A DNA stretch of 64,000 bases from Planctomycetota bacterium (GCA_028281765.1 JANQJF010000001.1:106217-170216), one strand, 5' to 3'. Shown: positions 17,880-27,706, numbered from the stretch's first letter. Numbers and translations are program-made. Notes: generated from the sequence alone by a model not told the origin.

Positions 17880-19778
17880 ATGGGAGTCCTCACACTTCAA
17901 GACGTCCGACAATCCTACGAAGACCGCGAACTGCTTCGCGGCGTCTCGCTCGTGATCGAGGAGTCGGATCGCATCGGGCTCCTGGGTCCGAACGGCAGCG
18001 GGAAGTCGACGCTGCTTCGCATTCTCGCCGGCCGAGAAGTGCCCGACTCGGGGCAGCGCACGACACGCCGGGATCTGCGAATCGGCTATCTCGAGCAGGA
18101 TCCTCAGTTCGAACCGGGCACAACCGTGTCGGACGCGATCCGCGCGGGCTTCGCGCAGCGGGGCGAGATCCTGCAGCGATTGTCCGCGGTACATGATCGA
18201 CTCGGCGAGGTCGAGGGAGAGGAGCTCGACCGGGCGCTCGCCGAACAGGCGACGTTGGAGGACCAGCTCGATGCCCAGGGCGGGCACGACGTCGACCACC
18301 GGGTCGACGCGATGATTCACGACCTCGGGCTCCTCAGCGCAACCGCCACGTGCGAGTCCCTGTCCGGCGGCGAGCGTCGGCGCATCGCCCTCGCCCAGCT
18401 CCTGCTCCAGAAACACGATCTCCTGATCCTCGACGAGCCGACCAACCACCTCGACGCCGAGGTGACCGAGTGGCTCGAGGACCGCCTGCTCGGCCTGCGG
18501 TGTCCGTTCGTGCTCGTGACGCACGACCGCTACTTCCTCGACCGCCTCGTGACGCGCACGATCGAGATCGAGCGCGGCGAACTACACGAATACGATGGCG
18601 GCTACGGAGAGTTCCTCGCCGCGAGGGCGGCGCGACTCGAACGCGAACAGGCCGCGGAGTCGACGCGCCTCAACCTCCTACGACGAGAGACCGAATGGAT
18701 GCGCCGTGGCCCACCAGCGCGCACCACGAAGGCCAAGGCCCGGATCGATCGCTTCGACGCACTGGTCGCCGGGAAGCCCGAAGCCGCCGCCCGCGACCTG
18801 GAGTTTCGGATCCCGCCCGGTCCGCGCCTCGGCGAGAAGGTCATCGAGCTGGAAGGGGTCACCGCGGGATACGGCGACGAAGTCCTGTTCTCGAACATGG
18901 ACCTGGAGATCGGCGCTCGCACTCGCATCGGCATCGTCGGCCCCAACGGCACCGGCAAGAGCACGCTGCTCAAAGTGTGCATCGGCCAGCTCGAGCCGCA
19001 GAAGGGCTCCGTCTCCCTCGGTTCGACCGTGCGCGTCGCGACGATCGACCAGCGGCGCAGCGACCTGGACCCCGAGAAGACCGTTCTCGAAGAAGTGTCC
19101 GGCGGCAACGACTACGTGCACGTCGACGGACGCAACGTCCGCGTCGAGACGTTCCTCGAGCAGTTCCTGTTTCCCGGCTCGATGCGTCGCAGCAAGATCG
19201 CCAACCTCTCGGGAGGCGAGCGCAATCGGGTCCTGCTCGCGAAGCTCCTGAGCGCGGGCGGCAACGTCCTCGTCCTCGACGAACCGACCAATGACCTCGA
19301 CCTGATGACGCTGCGCGTCCTCGAAGAGGCGCTGATCGACTTCCCCGGTGTCGTCCTCGTCGTCAGCCACGACCGATACTTCCTCGACCGCGTCGCGACC
19401 CGCATCGTCCACATGGACGGACACGGGCACCACCGCATCCACGAAGGCGATCTCAGCCTGCTCCTGGAACGCCTCGCGAAGGAACGCGCGGACCGAGCCG
19501 CGAAGGCCGCGCCGAAACCAGCCGCGAAGCCGGCGGCGGAGACCAAGCCCAAGGTCCGCAAGCTCAGCACCCGCGAACACGCCGAACTCGAGAAACTGCC
19601 CGACGCGATCGCCGAGGCCGAGGCAGCGCTCGAACAAATCGACGAGAAGCTCGCGGACCCGTCGCTGTACGAGGGCGACGGCTCCGCAGGCCGCGCGCTC
19701 GGCGACGAGCGAACCGCGGCCCAGGCCGAGGTCGAGCGGTTGTACGCGCGATGGGAAGAGCTCGAGAGTTTGCGGTGA
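17880..19778 (+). CDS. ABC-F family ATPase (Uup-like)
   Basis: A 632-aa protein with two ATP-binding cassettes and no membrane segments. The first has GPNGSGKST at 36-44, LSGGERRR and LLILDEPTNHLD; the second has GPNGTGKST, NLSGGERNR and VLVLDEPTNDLD. A charged linker (about 235-310) joins them, and an Ala/Lys/Pro-rich stretch leads to a C-terminal coiled coil (about 555-632), as in Uup. ABC-F proteins act on ribosomes or, in the case of Uup, on branched DNA; the C-terminal coiled coil favours a Uup-like protein. The frame is open upstream, but the ATG at 17880 begins the first strand correctly. Confidence 0.92.
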   Translation: MGVLTLQDVRQSYEDRELLRGVSLVIEESDRIGLLGPNGSGKSTLLRILAGREVPDSGQRTTRRDLRIGYLEQDPQFEPGTTVSDAIRAGFAQRGEILQRLSAVHDRLGEVEGEELDRALAEQATLEDQLDAQGGHDVDHRVDAMIHDLGLLSATATCESLSGGERRRIALAQLLLQKHDLLILDEPTNHLDAEVTEWLEDRLLGLRCPFVLVTHDRYFLDRLVTRTIEIERGELHEYDGGYGEFLAARAARLEREQAAESTRLNLLRRETEWMRRGPPARTTKAKARIDRFDALVAGKPEAAARDLEFRIPPGPRLGEKVIELEGVTAGYGDEVLFSNMDLEIGARTRIGIVGPNGTGKSTLLKVCIGQLEPQKGSVSLGSTVRVATIDQRRSDLDPEKTVLEEVSGGNDYVHVDGRNVRVETFLEQFLFPGSMRRSKIANLSGGERNRVLLAKLLSAGGNVLVLDEPTNDLDLMTLRVLEEALIDFPGVVLVVSHDRYFLDRVATRIVHMDGHGHHRIHEGDLSLLLERLAKERADRAAKAAPKPAAKPAAETKPKVRKLSTREHAELEKLPDAIAEAEAALEQIDEKLADPSLYEGDGSAGRALGDERTAAQAEVERLYARWEELESLR

Positions 19779-19811
19779 GTCGGGCACGGGGCGCGGGCTC
19801 GGGCGACGGAC

Positions 19812-19971
19812 GGGTCACCACCGCGCAAGCGCAAGCGCAGGCGCACGCGCAGCACGGGACCTCCCGACGAGGGAAGGGCGTTCTCGTCACCCGCCAAATG
19901 CAGAACCTCGTGGGGCCACGCAGCAATTCCTCGTGAGACGTGCTGCGCGTGCGCCCGCGCGATGGTGACCC
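19812..19971. repeat. Imperfect large inverted repeat between convergent genes
   Basis: Outer arms 19812-19826 and 19957-19971 match at 14 of 15 positions as an inverted repeat. Inner arms 19840-19856 and 19939-19955 are perfectly complementary over 17 bases. The loop is 82 bases. It lies between the stop of the ABC-F gene and the stop of the sulfatase gene. It could be a bidirectional terminator, a structured RNA or a MITE-like element. Confidence 0.6.
19823..19852. repeat. Five tandem copies of the hexamer GCGCAN
   Basis: Units GCGCAA, GCGCAA, GCGCAG, GCGCAC and GCGCAG follow one another directly. The left arm of the surrounding inverted repeat is longer than the right because of these extra units, suggesting slippage. 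Confidence 0.6.
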
Positions 19972-20025
19972 CTGCCCCGCCCTTGCCCCGTCTCCCTGGT
20001 CCCTCGCCCCCGGACTGCCCCCTCC

Positions 20026-21459
20026 TCACCGAAAGTACTTCTCGACGATCCACTCCGGCTGATGGTTATCCGGCTTGCGCTTCCGCCCGCTCAGATCGAT
20101 CTCCTTCGCGTGCGGCTTCGCGATCGTCCAAGGCTGTCGGTCCCCTAGCGCGACCTGCCAACGCTCGAGCTCGCGGCGCATCGTCTGCACGGTCGTCGCG
20201 TACTCCGGCTTCTCCGCGAGGTTGTTCAGCTCGTGCGGATCCTCCTGCAGGTCGAACAGCTGCGTGTGCGCGATCCTCGGATAGCGGATCAGCTTGAACC
20301 GGCTGTCGCGCAACGCGCGCATCTTGTCTTCGTAGGTCGTGAACAGTGTCTCGCGCACTCCTTCGCGCTCTCCGCGGATCACCGGCGTGAGGTCGCGGCC
20401 TTCGACGCCCTGTGGAGTTTTGACGCCGCACAGCGAGCACAGCGTCGGAAAGAGATCCAAGAGGTAGGTCAGTGCCGCGGACGTACCCTTTGGCACGCCG
20501 GGTCCCGCGAAGATCAGCGGGCATCCCATCGAGTGCTCGTACAGGTTCTGCTTGCCGAGGAGTCCGTGGCTGCCGACCGCGAGCCCGTGGTCGGCCGTGT
20601 AGACGATGATCGTGTTCTCGAGATCGCCGCTCGCGCGCAGCGTCTCGAGAATGCGACCGATCTGCGCATCCATGTGCGTGATCATCCCGTAGTACTCGGC
20701 CAGCTGGTCGGAAATCACGCTCTCGGTGCGTGGCCACGCCGCGAGCTTCTCGTCGCGGCCGACCATCCAGCCGTTGTGGAACGGATGCTGCGGCATGAAG
20801 TTCGCCGGGAGTGGCGGTCGGTTGTCGTAGTAATGCTGCCGGTACGGTTCCGGTGGCTGCCGCGGATCGTGGGGCGAGGTGAACGAGACGTAGCAGAAGA
20901 ACGGCCGCGCGCGGTCGCGCGAGCGTAGGAACTCGATCGCCGCGTCCGCGAACAGCTCGCTCGAGAACTTCTCCCCTCGCCGACGCTTCGTCATCTGCCC
21001 GTCGGGCGCGAAGTCGCGGATCGGCACTCTGAGATGATCCGACATGCCACCGAGCATCACGGCATTGCCGCGCTCGAACGAGCCGCGCACCGACTCCTGG
21101 CCGTTGTGCCACTTGCCCGTCACGAAGGTCTCGTAGCCGGCCTTCCGAAACGACGTGGGCATCATCGGCACGCCGCGGAGCTGCATCGAGACGCGCCAGA
21201 GCGACCGGCCGGACATCAGCATCGCACGGCTCGGCTGGCACACAGCGCCGTGGATCGAACCCATGCAGTAGTTGTGCGCGAACCGCATGCCCCGATTCGC
21301 AATCGTGTCGATTGCCGGAGTCTGGATGAATTCATTACCGAACGCGGCAACCGTGTCCGGACGCTGGTCGTCCGCGAACAGGAACAGCACGTTCGGGGCT
21401 TGTTTCTGGGCCGAAACGCACGTCGCGAGCAACATTCCGCAAAGGAGGGATCGCAGCAT
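20026..21459 (-). CDS. Secreted type I sulfatase
   Basis: A 477-aa protein with a signal peptide (MLRSLLCGMLLATCVSAQ) and the sulfatase signature CQPSRAMLMSGR. Cys74 is the residue converted to formylglycine. Other family landmarks are NVLFLFADDQRPD (metal Asp pair), VTGKWHNG at about 114-120 and TADHGLAVGSHGLLGK. Closest in style to the choline-sulfatase/polysaccharide-sulfatase group common in planctomycetes; the natural substrate cannot be told. It stands alone: convergent with the ABC-F gene and divergent from the pentaheme cytochrome gene. A TACCAT box ends seven bases before the ATG. Confidence 0.93.
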   Translation of the reverse strand: MLRSLLCGMLLATCVSAQKQAPNVLFLFADDQRPDTVAAFGNEFIQTPAIDTIANRGMRFAHNYCMGSIHGAVCQPSRAMLMSGRSLWRVSMQLRGVPMMPTSFRKAGYETFVTGKWHNGQESVRGSFERGNAVMLGGMSDHLRVPIRDFAPDGQMTKRRRGEKFSSELFADAAIEFLRSRDRARPFFCYVSFTSPHDPRQPPEPYRQHYYDNRPPLPANFMPQHPFHNGWMVGRDEKLAAWPRTESVISDQLAEYYGMITHMDAQIGRILETLRASGDLENTIIVYTADHGLAVGSHGLLGKQNLYEHSMGCPLIFAGPGVPKGTSAALTYLLDLFPTLCSLCGVKTPQGVEGRDLTPVIRGEREGVRETLFTTYEDKMRALRDSRFKLIRYPRIAHTQLFDLQEDPHELNNLAEKPEYATTVQTMRRELERWQVALGDRQPWTIAKPHAKEIDLSGRKRKPDNHQPEWIVEKYFR

Positions 21460-21466
21460 GTCAGAG

Positions 21467-21472
21467 ATGGTA
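21467..21472 (-). promoter_or_regulatory. Candidate -10 box TACCAT, leaderless promoter
   Basis: TACCAT on the reverse strand ends seven bases before the sulfatase ATG at 21459. Confidence 0.4.
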
Positions 21473-21573
21473 GCGCCATCGCCTTTCGCTCCGAAGCAGT
21501 CGCCGAATTCGAGGATCGACGCTATCGTCTCGGCGCGGCGCGCGAAGGACTGATCGCGCTCGCCCCCTCTCTC

Positions 21574-24351
21574 ATGCTGCGCTTACCATCCATCGCGGTG
21601 AGCTTCGCGCTCACGCTCGGCGCGCCCCTCGGCGCGCAACATCCTGTCGTCCCTGGCGTCGAGAGACTCGGTTCCGAATCCGGCCGGGCGACCGATCGAG
21701 GCGTTGTGCTCCTGCACGAACTGTCCTGCACCGCGTGTCACGATGCCCCCAAGGCGTTCGCTTTGCCGGCTCGCCCGGCCCCGAAGCTCGATGGCGTCGG
21801 ACAGCGTGTCACTTCAGGGTGGCTGCGCAGCCACGTCGCAAATCCACGCGCCGTCAAGCCCGGCACGACGATGCCACGCGTCGGCTACACGGACCCCGCG
21901 ACGGGCCGTCCGTTCTCGAGAGAGGATCGCGAAGCGAACTTCGACGCGCTCGTCCACGCCCTCGCCGCGGACGGCGGTCCGATCCCACCGGCCCGCATCG
22001 CTGGCAACCGCGCGCTGATCGACCGAGGTCGAGAACTCTACTCCCGAATCGGCTGTGCCGCGTGCCACGAGCCTGCCGACGCGCGCGCCACGTCCGTCTC
22101 CTCCGTTCCGCTCGGTCCGCTCGCCGGCAAGACAACCGTGGATGCTCTGGTCGAGTTCCTCCAGGATCCGACGAGGACCCATCCGGCGGCGCGAATGCCG
22201 GACTTGGGACTGACCCCGAAGGAGGCGCGCGCGCTGGCGATGTACCTGCTTCGAGCGCAGTTCGAAAACCCGCTGGCGAAGCAGGCCGCGCCGCCGCAGC
22301 GACCAGGCCTTTTCGCGGAGTACTTCGAGGTCGCCGTGCACGCGCTCCCGGACTTCGACGAACTCGAGCCCATCGAGTCCGGGATCGTCCCCGAGATCGA
22401 CGCGAACCCCAAGTTCCGACGACGGAACGAGGAGTACGCGCTCCGTTTCCGCGGGTCGCTCCAGATTCCTCGCGACGGCGACTACGTGTTCTTCACGACG
22501 AGTGACGACGGCTCGAAGCTTCGGATCGACGGCGAAGTCGTCGTGGACAACGACGGGGAGCACGGCAACCGCGAGAAGCGCGGCAAGGTCCGACTGACCG
22601 AGGGCCCGCATCTGATCGAAGTGCAGTTCTTCGAGTTCCACGGTGGGGAGAGCCTGAGCGTTCGTTGGCGCGGACCGGGCTTCAAGAAGCAGCCGATTCC
22701 GACGGAGGCGCTCACGTCTCGCGGCGGCTTCCCGATGGTGCCGCTGGGCTACGAGGAGTTCGCGATCGACGAGCGCAAACTCGCCCGCGGGCAGCACGCC
22801 TATCGCGCGCTCGGTTGCGCGGCGTGTCACGCTCCGGAGCTGGACAAGATGTCCGCCAAACCGCTCGACCGCCTCGACGCCGACGCAGCGGGAGGCTGTC
22901 TGTCCTCGCAACCCGCATACGCCGACTACGGATTGAGCGAAGCACAGAAGAGCGACCTGATCGCGGCCATCCGGGGCAAGTCCTGGGCCGTCGCGACGGA
23001 CGCCGCCACGGACGCGCGTCGTTCCCTCGCCGCGCTCAATTGCTACGCATGCCACGAGCGTCGAGGAATCGGTGGCGCCACCGACGATCGGTACGACTGC
23101 TTCGAGACGAAACTCGCGATCGACCTCGGCGACGAGGGCAAGCTGCCGCCGACCCTCTCGGACGTCGGAGACAAGCTCAAGGCCAACACCCTGCGCGCGC
23201 TTCTCGAACTCGGCAAGCACAAGGTCCGCTCCCGCTTCATGCACACACGCATGCCGGAGTATCCACCGGGTCAAGCGGTCCTGGTGACGAAGCAGCTCGT
23301 CCGCGCCGATCGAGTCGCGGAGCCGCCCGCCGAACCCGAACTCGACGAGGTCGCGATCGAGGCCGGACACCGACTCGTGGGCACCAACGGTTTCGCCTGC
23401 GTCACGTGCCACAACGTCAACGGCAACCGCTCCCCGGCGATCGCCGGCGTCGACATCGCGCACTCCCACTCGCGACTCAACTACGACTGGTTCGTCCGCT
23501 TCTTGAAGAAGCCCGGCACGATCAAGCCGGACACGCGCATGCCCGGCTTCTGGGCGACCGAGCAGTCCCCGTTCACCGACGTGTGCGGCGGCTCGTCGGC
23601 GAAGCAGATCGACGCGGTGTGGGCCTATCTTTCGCTCGGCGCCTCGATCCCGGCCCCGAAGGGCGTGCTGCCTCCCGAGGGACGACCGCGTCTCGAACTG
23701 ATGCCGGTCGAAGAGCCGATCGTGCACCGAACGTTCATGAAGGGCGTCAGTCCGCGGACGATTCTCGCCGGCTATCCCGAGAGCGTGCACGTCGCGTTCG
23801 ACGCCCAGGGAGTCCGCCTCGCGAAGGTGTGGCGTGGGCGATTCTTCGATGCGTCCGGCGTCGCGAGCGGCCGCACGGACAAGTTCCTCGGCCCGCTCGG
23901 CTCGGACGTGCTCGACGTCCCGGGCCCGGCGTTCGCGGTCCTCGAAGACGCGGCGCAGTCCTGGCCGACGATCGCCAAGGGCCAGCGCGATGTCGGGGGC
24001 ACGTTCTCCGGCTATCGACTCGGTCCCGACCGGCGGCCCGTGTTCCGTTACCGACTCGGTGACGTGGAGATCGAAGAGCGGCCCGTCCCGCTACTGAGCG
24101 CCGGTGGCACGGTCCTCCGTCGCGAGTTCACGCTACGCTCGACCCGACCGACGAAGCTGACGTTCCGCGCGTGGTCGAGTGATTCCCTCGAGCGCGTCGA
24201 CGCGGGAACCTGGCGCGCCAGCGACGCCACCGTGCGGCTCGTCGGCGTCGATGGCGCACTCTCGCGCCAAAGCGACGGCAGGCACGAAGTCATCGTGCCT
24301 CTGTCGGTGGACAAGAGCGGAGTCCGCTTCTCCCAGGAGATCCGATGGTGA
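21574..24351 (+). CDS. Pentaheme c-type cytochrome with a PA14 domain
   Basis: A 925-aa protein with a signal peptide (MLRLPSIAVSFALTLGAPLG) and five CxxCH heme sites: CTACH 52-56, CAACH 161-165, CAACH 415-419, CYACH 490-494 and CVTCH 609-613. A PA14-like domain (about 245-385) lies between the second and third hemes, with FAEYFE at its start and YVFFTTSDDGSKLRIDGEVV in the middle. Residues about 670-925 form a beta-rich C-terminal domain. The frame is open far upstream, but only the ATG at 21574 gives a signal peptide. The gene overlaps the following dehydrogenase-like gene by seven bases. Likely a periplasmic electron acceptor that also binds carbohydrate. Confidence 0.87.
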   Translation: MLRLPSIAVSFALTLGAPLGAQHPVVPGVERLGSESGRATDRGVVLLHELSCTACHDAPKAFALPARPAPKLDGVGQRVTSGWLRSHVANPRAVKPGTTMPRVGYTDPATGRPFSREDREANFDALVHALAADGGPIPPARIAGNRALIDRGRELYSRIGCAACHEPADARATSVSSVPLGPLAGKTTVDALVEFLQDPTRTHPAARMPDLGLTPKEARALAMYLLRAQFENPLAKQAAPPQRPGLFAEYFEVAVHALPDFDELEPIESGIVPEIDANPKFRRRNEEYALRFRGSLQIPRDGDYVFFTTSDDGSKLRIDGEVVVDNDGEHGNREKRGKVRLTEGPHLIEVQFFEFHGGESLSVRWRGPGFKKQPIPTEALTSRGGFPMVPLGYEEFAIDERKLARGQHAYRALGCAACHAPELDKMSAKPLDRLDADAAGGCLSSQPAYADYGLSEAQKSDLIAAIRGKSWAVATDAATDARRSLAALNCYACHERRGIGGATDDRYDCFETKLAIDLGDEGKLPPTLSDVGDKLKANTLRALLELGKHKVRSRFMHTRMPEYPPGQAVLVTKQLVRADRVAEPPAEPELDEVAIEAGHRLVGTNGFACVTCHNVNGNRSPAIAGVDIAHSHSRLNYDWFVRFLKKPGTIKPDTRMPGFWATEQSPFTDVCGGSSAKQIDAVWAYLSLGASIPAPKGVLPPEGRPRLELMPVEEPIVHRTFMKGVSPRTILAGYPESVHVAFDAQGVRLAKVWRGRFFDASGVASGRTDKFLGPLGSDVLDVPGPAFAVLEDAAQSWPTIAKGQRDVGGTFSGYRLGPDRRPVFRYRLGDVEIEERPVPLLSAGGTVLRREFTLRSTRPTKLTFRAWSSDSLERVDAGTWRASDATVRLVGVDGALSRQSDGRHEVIVPLSVDKSGVRFSQEIRW

Positions 24352-25820
24352 TTCAGGCCCTGCGATTCTTTGCCCTCCCCGCACTCGTCGCCACCGTGCT
24401 CCCCGCGCAGCAGGGCACGGAGGCCGACTACTACCGCATGCTGACGTTCCCGTTCTCCGAGGAACGCCCGCTCGAGGTCGGCGCGATGGCATGCCTGTCC
24501 GACGGACGCATGATGATCGGCACCCGTACCGGGGACATCTTCGTCGTCGAGAACGCCTACGCGGACGATCCGGCGAAAGCCACGTTCAAGCTCTGGGCCC
24601 GCGGCATCGCTCAACCGCTCGGTCTGCTCGAACACGAGGGCTGGATCTACACCGCCCAACGCGGTGAGTTGACGCGCATGCGCGACATCGACGGCGACGA
24701 CCGCGCCGACGAGTTCGAGAATGTCTGCGACGACTGGGAGATCAGCGGCAATTACCACGAGTACAACTTCGGTCCGCGCCTGACGCCCGACGGCAAGATG
24801 TGGATCACGCTGAACAAGCCGTTTGGCGGTGAGCCGTACGGCAAGGCTCACTGGCGCGGATGGGCCGTGCGCATCGACCCGAATACCGGCGTCATGGAGC
24901 CGATGTGCACGGGCCTGCGCTCACCGGCGGGTGTGCAGGTCAGTCCCTGGGGAGACGTCTTCTACACCGACAACCAGGGCGAATGGTGCAACGCGAGCAA
25001 GCTGTCGCACCTGGAGTTCGGCGAGTTCCACGGACACCCCCACGGACTCGTGACCCGCGAGAAAGCGGGCGAGCCGTTCCGCTCGATCGCGAATCCGGTG
25101 TCGGGGACCTACATGAAGGACCTGCAGGAGCAGGTCCCGGCGTTCAAGATGCCGGCCGTGTGGTTTCCCTACGACAAGATGGGCAAGAGCCCGAGCGGCA
25201 TGTGCTGGGACACCTCGGACGGTGAGTTCGGCCCGTTCCAGGACCAGCTGTTCGTCGCGGACCAGCACCACGCGTCGGTCATGCGCGTGTGCCTCGAAGA
25301 GGTCGACGGACACTGGCAGGGCGCGTGTATCGAGTTCCGCGAGGGATTCGACTGCGGCATCACCCGCATCGCCTGGGGCAAGGACCACTCCCTCTTCGTC
25401 GGTATGACGAACGCGGGATGGTCCGGCAAGGGCACCCGCCCCTGGGGACTCCAGCGACTCGTCTGGACCGGCAAGACTCCGTTCGAGATCCACACGGTGC
25501 GCGCGACGCCGGACGGCTTCGCACTGACGTTCACGCAGCCGATCGATCCCGAGATCGCGGACGACCCGTCGAACTACCGCATGGAGAGTTACACCTACAA
25601 GCTCGAGAGTCGCTACGGCGGACCCGAGGCCGACAAGAAGAACGTCGAGGTCATGGCCGCCAGCCCCGGACAGGACGGGCGCTCGGTGCGTCTGCAGGTC
25701 GCGGGCCTTCGCGCCGGCTACGTCCACGAAATGCACATGCCGGCCCTACGATCCGCCGATGGCAGCGAACTCTTGCACTCGGCTGCGTATTACACGCTCG
25801 TCAACATCCCCGTGCGCTGA
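24345..25820 (+). CDS. Secreted beta-propeller dehydrogenase-like protein (sorbosone/glucose dehydrogenase family)
   Basis: A 491-aa protein with a signal peptide ending near ATVLPAQ and a six-bladed propeller of the sorbosone/PQQ-glucose dehydrogenase type. Typical segments are MACLSDGRMMIGTRTGDIFV, RSPAGVQVSPWGDVFYTDNQ and FVADQHHASVMRV. The start overlaps the end of the pentaheme PA14 cytochrome gene. In planctomycetes such propellers often accompany cytochrome and PA14 modules, so the pair probably forms a periplasmic sugar-oxidising unit passing electrons to the hemes. Substrate and cofactor are not determined from sequence. Confidence 0.85.
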   Translation: MVIQALRFFALPALVATVLPAQQGTEADYYRMLTFPFSEERPLEVGAMACLSDGRMMIGTRTGDIFVVENAYADDPAKATFKLWARGIAQPLGLLEHEGWIYTAQRGELTRMRDIDGDDRADEFENVCDDWEISGNYHEYNFGPRLTPDGKMWITLNKPFGGEPYGKAHWRGWAVRIDPNTGVMEPMCTGLRSPAGVQVSPWGDVFYTDNQGEWCNASKLSHLEFGEFHGHPHGLVTREKAGEPFRSIANPVSGTYMKDLQEQVPAFKMPAVWFPYDKMGKSPSGMCWDTSDGEFGPFQDQLFVADQHHASVMRVCLEEVDGHWQGACIEFREGFDCGITRIAWGKDHSLFVGMTNAGWSGKGTRPWGLQRLVWTGKTPFEIHTVRATPDGFALTFTQPIDPEIADDPSNYRMESYTYKLESRYGGPEADKKNVEVMAASPGQDGRSVRLQVAGLRAGYVHEMHMPALRSADGSELLHSAAYYTLVNIPVR

Positions 25821-25852
25821 CTGCCGGGGATGGCGCACGACCGTCCCGCGCT

Positions 25853-25858
25853 TACGAT
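25853..25858 (+). promoter_or_regulatory. Candidate -10 box TACGAT with a short leader
   Basis: TACGAT ends 30 bases before the ATG at 25889 in the gap after the propeller gene. It would give a leader of roughly 20-25 bases. Confidence 0.3.
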
Positions 25859-25888
25859 AGGGCGGACACACCCTCCCGATCCCACCTC

Positions 25889-27688
25889 ATGCTGCTAGTC
25901 CTCTCCCTCCTCGCCGCGGCCCCTCAGGGCGCGGGAACCTCCTCTGCACCGGTCGTCATCAACGAGATCTGCTACGAGAACTGGCAGAACCCCGACTTCC
26001 GCGAATTCGTCGAGATCTACAACCGCAGCGGCTCACCGGTCGACATCGGCAACTGGCACCTGGACGCGGAAGACTGGCAAGGCGCCGCGGCGAACAACCA
26101 GGACTTCTTCGTTCCGCCGGGGACGATCCTGGCGGCCGGCGACTACTACGTCTTCGGCGCGGAGAACAACACCGTCGCCAACACCGACCAGATCTGTGTC
26201 GTCGAGCCGAGCAGCAACACAGGCCTGTGGGAGAACGGTGACGAAGGCCTGATGATCCGAGATTCTCAGGGCACGATCATCGACGCCGTGTATTGGGAGT
26301 CGCACGAATCCGAGACCGGCGGCTGGGTTCCCCACCCGTACCTGATCGAAGGGCAGGGCATCTGGGGCTCGCTCAACAGCCTCAACGTCGGCCCGATCTC
26401 CTGGCAGCGCTACACCGACGGCTACGACACCGACAACAACGGCCGGGACTTCCGACTCGCTCCGATCACGCCCGGAACGACCAACGACTGGCCTGCGCTG
26501 TATCCGTACACGCTCAACCTCAACGGTGCACCCGGCGACATCGTCGGCTGCTGGGCCTCGAGCTTCGAGCGCGTCAAGCTCGCCGACCCCGCGGTTGCGT
26601 CGCAGTGGAACCCCGCCGCGATTCCGCTGTCCCCCGCAGGCAGCAACCGCGTCGCGACATGGCAGCCGCGCGGCAACAACGGCACGAGCTCGCTCGGCCT
26701 CGAAGGTGGCACCGCGCACTGCATGATGCTGACCGCGCCCGCGATCGACATCGTCTTCGAAGCCTACGTCTACCTCGACCTGACGCCGGAAGCGACCGAC
26801 CCCAACGACGGCTCGACCGAAGGCTACGCCTGGTCGCTCGGCGTGCAGGGCCATTCGGATGGTCTGTACGGCTTCCCGGACGTGCATCCGACGCTCGGCA
26901 CCCCGGACAACGGGGACACCGGCATCACCCTGACGTTCGTCAAGGACAACGCGGGTGCGACGCTCTACCTGATCGATCACAACGACGGCGGCCTCGACCA
27001 CACGATCCTCGGCCAGATGGCGCTGCAGGTCGGCGTGCACGACGGCTGGCAGCGCGTTCGCCTGCAGGCCAGCGCGAGCTGGGCCGAAGCCCACATCGGC
27101 GGCACCTACGGCGCAGCCGACGGTGCGGTGTTGTCCGGACCGATCGAGGGCCATCTCGGCGGCGTCTACGTCAGCCACATGGTCGTCCGCAAGGCTCCTG
27201 CAGGCCCCCTGCCGATCCCGTCGATCACCCAGCGTCCGTTCACCGTCGACGCGCTCACGGTCAAGACGTTCAACCCTGGCGTCGAGATTCTCGGCAGCGG
27301 CACGGCCAACACCGTCGGCACGCCGAGCATCGCGACGACCGGCTATACCCACATCGGCAACGCGAGCTTCTCGCTGGTCAGCGACGGCCTCGTCGGATCC
27401 AGCCCGTACTCTTGGCTGTTCGACTTCCCGGCGTTCGGCGGTGGCCCGATCGACCTGAGCATCATCGGCGCGCCATCCGGAGCGACGCTCTGGGCCGTCC
27501 CGGACGCGGCGTTCAGCACCACCAGCGATCCGTCGGGAGAAGGCATCCTCGCGATTCCTCTCGCGAACGAACCCGCGCTGCTCGGTGGCCAGTTCCTCGT
27601 GCAGGCGTTCCAGATCGACGGCGGCATCCCAGCCTCGATTCCGATCTCGCACTCGCCCGGCGTGCGCCTGACGTTCGTGGCGTTCTAG
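25889..27688 (+). CDS. Secreted lamin-tail-domain protein
   Basis: A 599-aa protein with a short signal peptide (MLLVLSLLAAAPQGAG). A lamin-tail-like domain occupies about residues 20-150: VVINEICYENWQNP, FVEIYNRSGSPVDIGNWHL, and GLMIRDSQGTIIDAVYW. The middle (about 210-470) resembles a concanavalin-like beta-sandwich. The last roughly 115 residues (IGNASFSLVSDGL, LAIPLANEPALLGGQFLVQA) match the C-terminal domain shared by other secreted proteins in the window. Its frame is open for 200 codons upstream, inside the preceding gene, but the signal peptide fixes the start at 25889. Function unknown; lamin-tail domains in bacteria are often adhesive or associated with secreted nucleases. Confidence 0.83.
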   Translation: MLLVLSLLAAAPQGAGTSSAPVVINEICYENWQNPDFREFVEIYNRSGSPVDIGNWHLDAEDWQGAAANNQDFFVPPGTILAAGDYYVFGAENNTVANTDQICVVEPSSNTGLWENGDEGLMIRDSQGTIIDAVYWESHESETGGWVPHPYLIEGQGIWGSLNSLNVGPISWQRYTDGYDTDNNGRDFRLAPITPGTTNDWPALYPYTLNLNGAPGDIVGCWASSFERVKLADPAVASQWNPAAIPLSPAGSNRVATWQPRGNNGTSSLGLEGGTAHCMMLTAPAIDIVFEAYVYLDLTPEATDPNDGSTEGYAWSLGVQGHSDGLYGFPDVHPTLGTPDNGDTGITLTFVKDNAGATLYLIDHNDGGLDHTILGQMALQVGVHDGWQRVRLQASASWAEAHIGGTYGAADGAVLSGPIEGHLGGVYVSHMVVRKAPAGPLPIPSITQRPFTVDALTVKTFNPGVEILGSGTANTVGTPSIATTGYTHIGNASFSLVSDGLVGSSPYSWLFDFPAFGGGPIDLSIIGAPSGATLWAVPDAAFSTTSDPSGEGILAIPLANEPALLGGQFLVQAFQIDGGIPASIPISHSPGVRLTFVAF

Positions 27689-27706
27689 TGAGTCGTTTCG
27701 CGGCGG

